Shown here: positions 36,691 to 45,678 of the stretch, piece after piece
Layout: each line of letters begins with the position of its first letter
Numbering within the stretch: position 1 is the stretch's first letter
Source: G963677485 sp942492855
GTDB taxonomy: Bacteria > Armatimonadota > HRBIN16
Length of the DNA stretch: 64,000 nucleotides
Reading direction: 5' to 3'
NCBI GenBank assembly: GCA_942492855.1
Contig: OW818647.1
Coordinates: forward strand, 744,001 to 808,000
Position numbers and translations under genes: made by a program
The notes under the pieces: generated by a model
The model's database searches: none
What the model saw: only the letters and a program-made list of their open reading frames with translations
What the model was told of the DNA's origin: nothing

Positions 36691-39150
36691 CTATAGTGAA
36701 GGCGCATAGAACAGCGGGATCTCTGGGTCTGCATTCAAAGTGTCAGACATGTAAATGCCCTCCAACTGCGGGTTGTCCGAGTATGGTTCCAGAACCAACT
36801 TCTGCTGAGAACCCACGGCAGGCATATTGTTCAGCTCCTGACCACCCACAATGGCCCACTGAACCACCAATATCTTCTTGGCTTCGCATTGGCCCTGCTG
36901 CACCGACTGCACCTCGTACAGGCTGGTCACGAGGCCCTCGCGGTAGGGGACAATCTCAGCCAGCGTGGGCATTTTGGAGCTGCTCAGCAGTTTCGCGGTT
37001 AGCTTGACTGTGTTGGCCGGCTTGACGGGGTGCAGAGCGCGGTAGCTTTCGAAGCTGCGCGCCGCCTGGTTCGCTCCGTATTTCGCGTTGTAGATCACCA
37101 GCCCGCTGACCGCACCCTTCCAGGAGCGGTTGCCATCCCATTCATCACCCAGGATCAAGTGGTGGTTGCTCCAGTTACTGAAGTCACCCTGCACCAGATT
37201 GCTGTTCAGGCTGAGCTTACCATCCACATAGAACTGCAGGGAGCCAGGCGAATAACACAGCATGATGTGCGTAGGCCGGTTGGGTTGAATGGCCGCCAGC
37301 TCTATCTGCGGGTCAGAGCCGTTCGCTCCAGTTTGAGGAGTGCGCAGCCGGAGTATTAGCCGGTCGCCTTCTTGCCCGATGGTGAAGTTGCGTGATGAGG
37401 AATCGGATGAGAACGAGATGATTCTCGCTGGCCCAGACTGATTGGCCTCATGGGTCGTCAGCACCGCTTCGATGGTCATCTTGCCGCTTTGCTTCATCGC
37501 CTTCACCAAGGCGTTTTCCGGGCCAGTGATGTTGAAGTGGCCACCTGAGGTCTGCATCGCATTGTTCCGGTCCGGGAAAGCGCGGCCTACCGCTTGGGTT
37601 TCGCAGCGCACATCGCCCGCTGCCGTACAGCCCTGCTTTGTGTTATCCCACATCAAAACCACCGATTTGGGGTCGATGGGCCAAACGTGAGGCTGCACGA
37701 CAAGCTGCTGTGGCGACATCACATTGGGAACCTGCGCTTTGTCACGGACGCCTTCCACCCGCAGCTTGGCTGCTTTGGTGATGTTGGCTGCAAAACTGAG
37801 TTCCACACTCACACCCTCACGGTCTGGCACTACTGTTTTCGCAGCCTTGCCATCAAGGCTGAACTTCGCTTTGGAGGTCACCACAGGCTCCGAGAAGGTC
37901 ACGCTTACTTTATTACTGCCTCGCAACGCCACCGCCGTCACAGAGGGGGCAGAGGTTGGTGCCACGCTGACCTCACCGTAGTAGCTGCGCTCTTTGCCGT
38001 TGATCTCCACATGGAACTGACCAGCCTTGGTGTAGGTATGCTTCACCACAGCGCCGGAGCCCGTTGCACCATCGCCAAAACTCCAACTGGCAGAAGTCAC
38101 GCCCGTTGGTGCCTTGAACTGCACAATATATGGTGCTTCGCCCTGGTGGCTACCCAAATCGAGATCCGATACATAGACATCGGGGAAGCGGTCACACGCT
38201 GGATCAAAGCTATACCTGACGGGGGTACCGATCAGCTCAAATGTGGAGGGGTCGGTCCTGGCTAGGAAGATGTCATAGTCAGCAGTAAAGTGATCGTGCT
38301 GGCCGGGTGAAGCCCCGAACGCCAACAGACGGGCGTTTCGTGACAGCATCGGAAAGTAGAGGTAGTTCCTCTCTTTTGGCATCCGCGGGTCATTCTTGGA
38401 CAGCACGAACGACACATTACCTGTAGCTAGCTCGTATCTGTTGATAGGACCACCTGCACCGCCCATCCAGAATCCCCACTTACCATCGGCACTGAAGTAA
38501 GGTTGACACCCTTCATACTCTTTACCCACACTGATGGTCTGGGTGGTTGGATCATACCGGCTGAAATTCGCTGAACCGGTGGTGGCAAAACTCTTCTGAG
38601 CATTGATGATCCACCCTCCGCCTGTGTTGGTCTGCTTAGTCAACGGCACACTCTTGCCCGTCGACAGACGGTATTCGCTGCTGATGCCGGCTCCATCGAT
38701 GTAGTGGAAGGTGTCATCATCAACCCACACCACCGCACGGTCCTCAAAATACGTCCGCGCACTGGGCAGAATCACACGGTCGCCTGTGCCATCGGTATCC
38801 ATGATGTGCATCGGCGCCGGCTTTTTCGGGTTATATGGCTCATACCCGTGCTGGCTTTTTGGATAGCTCAAGTAGACTACCTTACGGCCATTCGGCGATA
38901 TGTGCGGACAGTAGTGGTCGCGCCCGGACTCATTTGGGCTGATCTGCTTCATATCTTTACCGTCAAGGCCAATCCGCCACAGCCGCCATGAGCCTGTGCG
39001 GTTGGATTCCCAGATGATGAACCCCTGCCCCATCTTTGCGATCGTCTCGTAACTATCGGCGGTTGCCGAAGGTGCCGGTGCCGCCTGGACAAAGCCACAA
39101 AGTCCGGTCATCATCATACTCGCGACGGTAATTCCAAGAATTCGATTCAT
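36691..39150 (-). CDS. Exported TolB-like propeller/PKD/LamG protein, copy 2
   Basis: A protein of 819 residues with the same order as copy 1: signal peptide ending VQAAPAPS, TolB-like propeller (WRLWRIGLDGKDMKQIS), PKD (FGDGATGSGAVVKHTYTKAG), SwmB-like domain, LamG-like domain and the shared C-terminal tail (SDTLNADPEIPLFY). The close similarity over the full length indicates a tandem duplication. GAGGT about 7 bases before ATG supports the start. It may be co-transcribed with copy 1, but a 519-base spacer full of palindromes separates them. Confidence 0.8.
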   Translation of the reverse strand: MNRILGITVASMMMTGLCGFVQAAPAPSATADSYETIAKMGQGFIIWESNRTGSWRLWRIGLDGKDMKQISPNESGRDHYCPHISPNGRKVVYLSYPKSQHGYEPYNPKKPAPMHIMDTDGTGDRVILPSARTYFEDRAVVWVDDDTFHYIDGAGISSEYRLSTGKSVPLTKQTNTGGGWIINAQKSFATTGSANFSRYDPTTQTISVGKEYEGCQPYFSADGKWGFWMGGAGGPINRYELATGNVSFVLSKNDPRMPKERNYLYFPMLSRNARLLAFGASPGQHDHFTADYDIFLARTDPSTFELIGTPVRYSFDPACDRFPDVYVSDLDLGSHQGEAPYIVQFKAPTGVTSASWSFGDGATGSGAVVKHTYTKAGQFHVEINGKERSYYGEVSVAPTSAPSVTAVALRGSNKVSVTFSEPVVTSKAKFSLDGKAAKTVVPDREGVSVELSFAANITKAAKLRVEGVRDKAQVPNVMSPQQLVVQPHVWPIDPKSVVLMWDNTKQGCTAAGDVRCETQAVGRAFPDRNNAMQTSGGHFNITGPENALVKAMKQSGKMTIEAVLTTHEANQSGPARIISFSSDSSSRNFTIGQEGDRLILRLRTPQTGANGSDPQIELAAIQPNRPTHIMLCYSPGSLQFYVDGKLSLNSNLVQGDFSNWSNHHLILGDEWDGNRSWKGAVSGLVIYNAKYGANQAARSFESYRALHPVKPANTVKLTAKLLSSSKMPTLAEIVPYREGLVTSLYEVQSVQQGQCEAKKILVVQWAIVGGQELNNMPAVGSQQKLVLEPYSDNPQLEGIYMSDTLNADPEIPLFYAPSL

Positions 39151-39236
39151 ACCATACCTCGATGTGTCATAGTAGCGTATGAGCGCTATTGCTACAGTCA
39201 GGATACTGAATGTGGTTTTGGTGAGGCTATGTAAGC

Positions 39237-39260
39237 ACCGGCGCAGTGACCTGCGCCGGC
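39237..39260 (-). terminator. Strong GC hairpin after 39277 gene
   Basis: GCCGGCGCAG, a four-base loop, CTGCGCCGGT, about 17 bases past the stop on the minus strand. There is no long U run, so terminator function is likely but not certain. Confidence 0.5.
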
Positions 39261-39276
39261 AAAACTGAGAGGGTTG

Positions 39277-39930
39277 CTACGGTTTGGGCTTACTCGCAGG
39301 TGCCGTTTTCTTTGTACCGTCAATGTACGGAGTGCCCTGCAATTTGGTATAAGCCGTGACCTGAGCGGGGGTTAATACGGACAGCAAATCATTATCAAGC
39401 TTAGCCCGGCGCGTGGTCCGTTCTTCGCTTGTCATGATTTTGGCTTGGCCTGCCTGTACCTTTTTAAACAGTTCTTCTTGCTCCACGGTGTATGCCGAGA
39501 TCAAACCATTGATCTGTTCACGCTGCTCTTTGCTGAGCTGTAGGGCAACCTGCACTTCGGTCATGCCCAGCGCGATGGTGCCTTGTGCCTGCATCCGTAT
39601 CTGGCTCAGTCGAGTGATCTGCGGTTTGGTAAGCATCTTCCGCACTTCAATGTCCATGTAATAGCTGAGCTCGTTAATCATAGCCAGGCGTTCTTGCAAC
39701 GAGAGGTCTATCGCCTCGCGGTTACGTATTGCCATCTCTTCTTGAAACACTTTTTGAAGCCGGGTAAGACCTTGCTTCTGCTGCTCGGAGAATTTGATCT
39801 CTCTTTGGATGGCTGGGTCAGCCAGTGTCTGCAGGCTGATGCGATTGATCATATCTGGTGACGGGGTAATCTGAGCCATCGCCGAGGTGGCGGCAATTGT
39901 GGCCAACAAAATAGCAATAAGACGTCTCAT
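39277..39930 (-). CDS. Exported Spy/CpxP-like helical protein
   Basis: A protein of 217 residues with a signal peptide (MRRLIAILLATIAATSAMAQ). The mature part is helical and rich in Gln, Leu and Arg, with repeated (L/F)SxEQ(K/R)xx(L/I) patterns (IKFSEQQKQGLTRLQ, LQLSKEQREQINGLI) and LTPAQVTAY, the heptad style of periplasmic Spy/CpxP-like or zinc-resistance-type sensors. The C-terminus is a Lys/Pro tail. GGAGG about 10 bases before ATG. A chaperone-like periplasmic role is possible; no direct evidence. Confidence 0.65.
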   Translation of the reverse strand: MRRLIAILLATIAATSAMAQITPSPDMINRISLQTLADPAIQREIKFSEQQKQGLTRLQKVFQEEMAIRNREAIDLSLQERLAMINELSYYMDIEVRKMLTKPQITRLSQIRMQAQGTIALGMTEVQVALQLSKEQREQINGLISAYTVEQEELFKKVQAGQAKIMTSEERTTRRAKLDNDLLSVLTPAQVTAYTKLQGTPYIDGTKKTAPASKPKP

Positions 39931-40052
39931 TTAGCGTGATCCTCCGTTAAATTAAGACGACTGGCAGCTCCCGAGGTTTCACACTATGATCCAATGATTA
40001 TCCTCTTCGCGGTAAAATATAGAAACCTGTAAAGCGTAAACCGAGGTGATCT

Positions 40053-41006
40053 ATGAGCTTCACACCCACTAGAATATTGACTGTCACGCTAAACCCATCC
40101 ATAGATAGAACGTATATCGTTCCGAATTTCCAACCCGGTGAGCTGCACAGATGCGCTGACTTTAGCGTTCGTGCAGGCGGAAAAGGTCTTAATGTCTCGC
40201 TGTTGCTAGTCGCTATGGGCGGGCGCAGTAAAGCCACGGGATTTCTAGCCGGCGATAACGGCCGCTATGTGGCCGAACGAGCACTGCAGCAGGGGGTCGA
40301 ATATGATGCCGTGTGGCTTGACCAGGGCGAAACCCGCCTCTGCCTGAAGATCAGCGATCCCGCCACCGGATCACTGACGGAGTTGAACGAGCTGGGCCCG
40401 GAGGTCACCGTAGAGCAGATCGCCCAATTGAACCAGAAACTCGCTGAACTGTGCGTCCGCTACAAGACGATCGTGTTGAGCGGCAGTGCCTGCCGCGGCA
40501 TCCCCGACAGCTACTATGCACAGATCATCACCGCCCTGCAAAAAACTCCTATCCGCGTGGTGCTGGACGCCAGCGGTGAGATGCTGCGTCAAGGTGCCGC
40601 GGCCAGACCCTGGATGCTGAAGCCCAACCTGGATGAGCTGACACAGCTCACCGGGCACACCGCGCGCACCCCAGATGATGTCGCCGAGCTAGCATTACAA
40701 CTTATCAACACGCAGACGGAGTTTGTTGTGGCCACTATGGGTGCCGCAGGTATGGTCTTGGCTTGTGCTGATGGTTGCTGGCACTGCCCTGCCATTCCGA
40801 TCGAGCTACACAGCAGCGTGGGATGCGGTGACAGCGCCTTGGCAGGATTTTTGATGGCGCACAGCATGGGGATGTCCGCTCCCGAGAAGCTGCAATGGTC
40901 CTGTGCGGCCGCCGCGGCCCGGGCCTGCACCCCTGCGCACCAGATGCCCGGGCTGGATGATGTGCTGTCGCTGGTCGAGCGAGGTGTCGTACGCCAGATC
41001 AGGTAG
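40053..41006 (+). CDS. PfkB-family sugar kinase, 1-phosphofructokinase-like
   Basis: A protein of 317 residues. N-terminal TVTLNPSIDRTY and RAGGKGLNVSLLL (PfkB signature 1) and C-terminal VGCGDSALAGFL (signature 2, with the catalytic Asp and anion-hole Gly) match FruK/LacC-type kinases, which phosphorylate fructose-1-phosphate or tagatose-6-phosphate to a bisphosphate. LKPNLDEL precedes the ATP site. GAGGTG lies just before ATG. There is no PTS or fru operon neighbour, so the exact substrate is open. Divergent from 39277. Confidence 0.85.
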   Translation: MSFTPTRILTVTLNPSIDRTYIVPNFQPGELHRCADFSVRAGGKGLNVSLLLVAMGGRSKATGFLAGDNGRYVAERALQQGVEYDAVWLDQGETRLCLKISDPATGSLTELNELGPEVTVEQIAQLNQKLAELCVRYKTIVLSGSACRGIPDSYYAQIITALQKTPIRVVLDASGEMLRQGAAARPWMLKPNLDELTQLTGHTARTPDDVAELALQLINTQTEFVVATMGAAGMVLACADGCWHCPAIPIELHSSVGCGDSALAGFLMAHSMGMSAPEKLQWSCAAAAARACTPAHQMPGLDDVLSLVERGVVRQIR

Positions 41007-41039
41007 CCGCAGCATCGTGACTAACCGCCTGCGGTGAGG

Positions 41040-41420
41040 GTTGTCGGCACCGAGTCGACGGGTTCCATCGCCCCAAGGGGCTCCATCACCCGTCGCTGAT
41101 CAAATGGCTGCCCGCGTCGCTTCGCTCCTGCGGGCGCTGGCGGAGGGCACCCTGCGCCCGCCTGCGGGCTGCAAATGCCTAGACGCGCGGTGAGGGAACC
41201 CCGTGAAGGGACGCATGTCCCTTGGGGTGACAAAACCCGCGGCGGCGTGGGTTGATCACCTCCGATCCACACCACCGGCACTTGGCGAGGGGTTCGGTGG
41301 CCCGTCCGTGATGGCGTCACGGTACGGGCACTGTCACCCATCGCTGATCAATATCGGCCGGTGTCGCTTCACTCCGACCGGCGAAGGGATACGCCCGTCA
41401 CCCGTCGGTCATGGCGTATG
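41040..41420. repeat. Family I repeat cluster
   Basis: A string of short hairpin modules shared with 18077-18339, 18940-19340 and 33421-33505: GACGGGTTCC...CACCCGTCG, GCTGATCAATATCGGCCGG, GGTGTCGCTTCACTCC, CTGCGCCCGCCTGCGGGCTG and GTGACAAAACCCGCGGCGGC. It fills nearly all of the 41007-41489 gap. No gene is seen. Confidence 0.75.
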
Positions 41421-41489
41421 ACCATTGCCACCGTCTTCCAGCCGTCACGGTGTTAGTCCCACATATCTGTGGGTATGGCTATGCCGCCA

Positions 41490-42191
41490 CTACCCCTTCC
41501 GACGCTGCCGCAGCATGTTCAGCAGCACGCCCATCCCGGCGCAACCCATCGCCATCAAGCTGCCCGGTTCGGGCACAGAGTTTATGTTATAACTCTGGGA
41601 GCCACCGGGACGGCTGTTATTCCTGTCATGGTCAGCTACCTGACTGGTCCAACTTGAGCCCTGTCCAGCATCCCATAACACCAGTGAACCGCTGCCCCCG
41701 TGCGCTAGATTGTTAGTCAACAGGAATGAGGCAATCTTGATATCCGTATTAGCAGCGACTGTCCCGTTGATTTTGATAAGTGACAGGTAATGGCCGTATG
41801 GGCGTAGCCCTGTATCAACCTCACCGCTTTGCCTGAAACCTCCTAGTACGGGTGGAATCCCGTCAGGATCAAAAAAACCGTCTTCGTCTATATTCACGCT
41901 GTTCACAGTAAACGAGTTGTCCAGATTCGTGGCGCCGGTACCCATAGTCGTAGCACTTCCCCAGCCAAATGCCAGGTTGAGCCCATCGAAGGCCTGGGTG
42001 GAATTAACATACACATTGGCCCGGAACTGTTGTCCTGTGCCAATGTAATAGGTGCTAGTGCCGGCAACGAAGCTGGCGGAAGGGTCGGTGACATTCTCAA
42101 ACTCAACACGCCATGTACTCTCAAACTCGGCGGCGTGTGTGGCCAGGGGCATTACGAAGGGAATAAACAGCAAAAGCATCCAAAGTCGCAT
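41490..42191 (-). CDS. PEP-CTERM sorted secreted protein
   Basis: A protein of 233 residues with signal peptide (LWMLLLFIPFVMPLATHA), a beta-rich body and a C-terminal VPEPGSLMAMG motif followed by a hydrophobic helix and RQRRKG. This is the PEP-CTERM signal recognised by exosortase for transfer to the outer surface or EPS matrix. The body resembles a cohesin/CBM-like PEP-CTERM body but I cannot assign it. AGGAG about 11 bases before ATG. No exosortase lies in this window. Confidence 0.85.
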   Translation of the reverse strand: MRLWMLLLFIPFVMPLATHAAEFESTWRVEFENVTDPSASFVAGTSTYYIGTGQQFRANVYVNSTQAFDGLNLAFGWGSATTMGTGATNLDNSFTVNSVNIDEDGFFDPDGIPPVLGGFRQSGEVDTGLRPYGHYLSLIKINGTVAANTDIKIASFLLTNNLAHGGSGSLVLWDAGQGSSWTSQVADHDRNNSRPGGSQSYNINSVPEPGSLMAMGCAGMGVLLNMLRQRRKG

Positions 42192-42395
42192 AATTGTCCA
42201 TACTCCTGTGTAGTTATCGGTAGTGCAACACGCAAAAAGCTTATGCCTTTTGGTATGTATACATCATACATTCTCTTTCCGAGAATCAGTATGCTTTTAT
42301 TGGTGATTTTATCTGTCAATATTACCAGTTTTTCGGTCTGTTTAGATCGGCAACTCACTTAATAGATAGTTCAACATGACGGTGATGGCCCAAAC

Positions 42396-42424
42396 TTGAC
42401 ATCTGCGCTCCACTACGCTACACC
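42396..42424 (+). promoter_or_regulatory. Candidate sigma70-type promoter for the SIS/kinase operon
   Basis: TTGACA, a 17-base spacer, then TACACC, placed 29 bases before the start codon at 42454. The -35 box is perfect and the -10 box partial. An AGGAGGAG ribosome-binding site follows. Confidence 0.45.
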
Positions 42425-42453
42425 TAACATAGTCACCACTGAGGAGGAGCCAT

Positions 42454-43206
42454 ATGTCCGATTTGATTGAAACTGCGTTTGATACCTACGTAAGCAAGAT
42501 ACGCGAGGTGCAGCACACACAGGCAGAAGCCATCCGGCAGGCGGTCCAGATGTGTTCTCAGACAATGATGGCCGGCAATGTGATTCACGTACATGACACA
42601 GGACATATCATTGATAGTGAGCTAATCAACCGGGCTGGCGGACTGCCAGCGTTCAGCAGGTTCAAGTATAACTTCCAAGTTAATAATGAGAACCGCTACC
42701 GCGAAGCAGGCGATACGCCCTGCTTACTCAGTGCTCCCGAAGTCGACAGGCTGCTGATTCAAGCGGCCTTTGGCAGGAGCAACGCTCGCAGCGGGGATGT
42801 GTTGGTCATTGGCACGGTCAGCGGGAACAAGTTCCAACAGGTTGAGATGGCTCTTCAAGCTCAGAGGATGGGACTAAAGGTGATCGCAGTCTGTGCTGCG
42901 AAGTACGTAGGGGTGCTGGAGAGCAAGCACGATTCGGGCAAGATGCTGGCCGAGGTGGCCGACTTGGTGCTGGACAACTGCGCTCCTTATGGCGATGCGA
43001 TGATTGAGTGTGAAGGGTTGGCCCGCAAGTTTGGGCCTGCCAGTGGCATCGCGGCAGCGGTGATGATGTGGGCGGTGGTGGCCGGTATAGTGGAGGCACT
43101 TCAAGCCGCTGGAACTCCGCCGGCCATTTACCCCAGTGTGAACATCCCTGAGGGCTCTGCAGGATACAAAGAGGCCAGCGATCTCCATATCAAGAGGGGT
43201 TATTAA
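42454..43206 (+). CDS. SIS-domain sugar-phosphate binding protein (UPF0309-like)
   Basis: A protein of 250 residues. The SIS pattern is visible in HVHDTGHIIDSELINRAGG at about 45-65, in VIGTVSGNKFQQVEMALQA (the Ser-rich phosphate loop, here reduced to TVSG) and in VIAVCA. Together these resemble the UPF0309/YgaH-type SIS family, which isomerises or etherifies amino-sugar phosphates such as GlcNAc-6-P. A strong AGGAGGAG precedes ATG. It lies 2 bases before the BadF-type kinase, so the two are surely co-transcribed; the context points to amino-sugar metabolism. Confidence 0.8.
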   Translation: MSDLIETAFDTYVSKIREVQHTQAEAIRQAVQMCSQTMMAGNVIHVHDTGHIIDSELINRAGGLPAFSRFKYNFQVNNENRYREAGDTPCLLSAPEVDRLLIQAAFGRSNARSGDVLVIGTVSGNKFQQVEMALQAQRMGLKVIAVCAAKYVGVLESKHDSGKMLAEVADLVLDNCAPYGDAMIECEGLARKFGPASGIAAAVMMWAVVAGIVEALQAAGTPPAIYPSVNIPEGSAGYKEASDLHIKRGY

Positions 43207-43208
43207 GA

Positions 43209-44120
43209 ATGTATACTGTGGGGATCGATGGGGGCGGCACCAAGACCGAGCTGGTGGTGGTAGACAGCGCGGGTCAGGTTGTGGCGCAAGCCCGAGGCGG
43301 CGGCATGAACGGTTGCTTCATACCCAGAGAGCAGTGCCACAGCAATCTGTCACAGGTGCTGTCTGACATCAGCCAACTATTCCAATATATGGATGAGGTA
43401 TCATGCGTATACACCGTGATGGTCGGTCATGAGTTTCATGCGTTGCTATCGGACTATTTCCCTCAAGCGCGGCTGTCTGGTGTGGGTGAATATCTGTGCG
43501 CGCTGGCTGCCGGCGGAGATTTGGAGCCACGGGGCATCGCCGTCATTGCAGGAACCGGAAGCGGGGTTTTTGGATGGAACGGCCTTGATAAACATTTCGG
43601 GGTCGGCGGATGGGGAATGACGCTTGGTGATGAAGGTGGGGCCACCGACATCGCTGTCCAGGCCTTCAAAGCCGCGGTACGGGCTCGCGACGGGCGTGGT
43701 CCCCAGACAGAGCTGCTGCCGGAGCTATTGAAGTTCTTCAATATCCAAAGCCTTTGGGCCATGCCAACCGCACTCAGCCACCAGACCATCATGCGGCATG
43801 AGTTCGCTGGCTTCAGTGCGGTGGTATCACGGTTGGCCGATTCCGGCGATGAAGTGGCTCAGCGCATCATGCGCGAAGCGGGTGAGAGCCTGGCCTCCGA
43901 TGCGGTATACGTGGCGGGACGGTTGTTCCAACCCGACGATGCGTTCCCTGTGGTGCTGAGCGGAGGGGTATTCCAAAGCGGCCACTGGGTGATCGACCCC
44001 ATACGTAAGGCGTTTGCTGGTTCTTATTTGAAGGTGGATGTGCATCAAGTGGTCATGCCACCGGCACAAGCGGCTGCGCTGCTTGCCCTTCGCGACATGC
44101 AGCGAGGCCACAACCAATAG
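43209..44120 (+). CDS. BadF/BadG-type ATPase, N-acetylglucosamine kinase-like
   Basis: A protein of 303 residues. The N-terminal IDGGGTKTELVVVD is the phosphate-1 motif of the BadF/BadG/BcrA/BcrD ASKHA fold; AGTGSGVFGW is phosphate-2, and GGWGMTLGDEGGATDIA is the GlcNAc-kinase-type continuation. VVLSGGVFQS is the adenosine motif. Such kinases phosphorylate GlcNAc, glucosamine or MurNAc-type sugars in the cytoplasm. The gap to the SIS gene is 2 bases and to the amidohydrolase 9 bases. Confidence 0.85.
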   Translation: MYTVGIDGGGTKTELVVVDSAGQVVAQARGGGMNGCFIPREQCHSNLSQVLSDISQLFQYMDEVSCVYTVMVGHEFHALLSDYFPQARLSGVGEYLCALAAGGDLEPRGIAVIAGTGSGVFGWNGLDKHFGVGGWGMTLGDEGGATDIAVQAFKAAVRARDGRGPQTELLPELLKFFNIQSLWAMPTALSHQTIMRHEFAGFSAVVSRLADSGDEVAQRIMREAGESLASDAVYVAGRLFQPDDAFPVVLSGGVFQSGHWVIDPIRKAFAGSYLKVDVHQVVMPPAQAAALLALRDMQRGHNQ

Positions 44121-44129
44121 GATAACGGC

Positions 44130-45572
44130 ATGAAGCTCACACGGAAACAGTTTATATACGGCAGCGGGCTCACGGCAGCGATGACGGTCGCTGCCTCCTT
44201 ACCTGCCGAGTCTAGGCAGCCATATATGAAGTCAGGAGATTCTAGAATGAACAAGCTTGATATCAGCCGCATCCCCAACTTCTGCGCTCACGAACACTGG
44301 GGAAGCATCACCGTGTTTGACCAGACCGAAGGCGGTTTCCCCGCCGACATCGTGCGGGGGATGCTTCCCAATCAGCCCGTCCACCTGATGCATTTAATTC
44401 TAGACGCCTACTTCGCCGGGTTTGTGTGGGGCAGCGGCTCAGAACCCAATCTGGTGGCCAAGACATTCGGCTTTGACAACATTTTGGAGGTAGCCGGCAA
44501 AGCGCCTGGGCGTCAGATGGAGGTGCTGCAGCCCGTTCTGCGCTATCATCGGCTTCAGGGCGCCTTCCAATGCACCCGGCTGGGCATACAGAAGCTCTAT
44601 GGTGTGGATATCGAACACGCCAAACCTGAGCAGATCGAAAAGCTCGATGAACAGATCGGCCGCAACTACGTGCAGATATTCGGATGGTACGCGCAGGCGA
44701 TGAAGAAGGCCAGCTTCAGCCACCTGATTCGCCCGGTGCATCCCGACTTCTACTACAAACAAAACACCGCCGAATCGGCCACAGCCGAAATGGCCATCAC
44801 CCACACCATCTTGCGCATCGACCCCTTTTGCGACATGTGGAAAACCACCGACAAATCACGTGACTGGCTGGCCGGCCAAACCGGCGTGGATCCCTCCGAT
44901 GCCGTGAGCTGGCGCGCCTTCCTGCAGGCTATCTTTCAACAAAGCGCGAAGTTCCGAAACACCGGCATCAAGCAGTTGCAGGCCTACTCACGCGACCTCG
45001 ACTTTGAAGCCGTCGGCGATGCGGAGGTGAAGTTCCGTGGCGATCTCACCCCGACCGAGGTTCGCACCTTCCAGAATTGGATCGTCAATGAGTGCTGTAA
45101 GCTGGCGAGTGAGCGTGGATGGCCAATGCAGTGCCACACCGGCACGCACAACATGCCGCAGAGCAACCCACTGCCGTTGAGAGGCCTGGCCGCACGCTAC
45201 CCCAAAGTAACCATCGTGATGCTTCACAACTGGCCATTTCAGAACGAATGCGGGTATCTGGCACAAACCACGCCTAATATAGCCATTGACACCTGCTGGC
45301 AGCCGGTGCTGAACCCGGGTTTCCTGCAGGAGAGCTTCCAGAAGTGGCTGAACTATGTGCCACTACATAAGATAATGTGCTCGCACGACAGCACCACGGT
45401 CGAAATGGCTGTGGGCAGCAGCGTCATCACCCGAAACACCCTGGGCGAGTCCCTGTCCCAGCAGGCCAGCCAGCTTGGCTACAGCCATCAGAAGATGCTT
45501 CAAGCAGCCACCGATATACTACACAACAACGCCGTGCGTATCTATCGCGTCGGTGAAGAGGTCACCGTGTGA
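44130..45572 (+). CDS. Amidohydrolase-family metal enzyme, possible dual start
   Basis: A protein of 480 residues from ATG 44130. The metal-binding HxH is in CAHEHWGS (about residue 51), with further His/Asp ligands in MQCHTGTHN, VMLHNWPF and CSHDST, typical of the amidohydrolase superfamily. The first 39 residues (LTRKQFIYGSGLTAAMTVAA) look like a Tat- or Sec-type leader. A second ATG at 44247 has its own strong site (AGGAG 8 bases upstream) and would give a 441-residue cytosolic form beside the SIS and kinase proteins. Substrate unknown. Confidence 0.78.
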   Translation: MKLTRKQFIYGSGLTAAMTVAASLPAESRQPYMKSGDSRMNKLDISRIPNFCAHEHWGSITVFDQTEGGFPADIVRGMLPNQPVHLMHLILDAYFAGFVWGSGSEPNLVAKTFGFDNILEVAGKAPGRQMEVLQPVLRYHRLQGAFQCTRLGIQKLYGVDIEHAKPEQIEKLDEQIGRNYVQIFGWYAQAMKKASFSHLIRPVHPDFYYKQNTAESATAEMAITHTILRIDPFCDMWKTTDKSRDWLAGQTGVDPSDAVSWRAFLQAIFQQSAKFRNTGIKQLQAYSRDLDFEAVGDAEVKFRGDLTPTEVRTFQNWIVNECCKLASERGWPMQCHTGTHNMPQSNPLPLRGLAARYPKVTIVMLHNWPFQNECGYLAQTTPNIAIDTCWQPVLNPGFLQESFQKWLNYVPLHKIMCSHDSTTVEMAVGSSVITRNTLGESLSQQASQLGYSHQKMLQAATDILHNNAVRIYRVGEEVTV

Positions 45573-45678
45573 CGGATCATTAATCGGCTGCAACAACTAC
45601 GGCCGACAAGTTGTATTCCTGCAGACACTATAAAGTAGTGTGCATAGATCAGTCTTCGACTCTACGAAGGAGTGAAAA

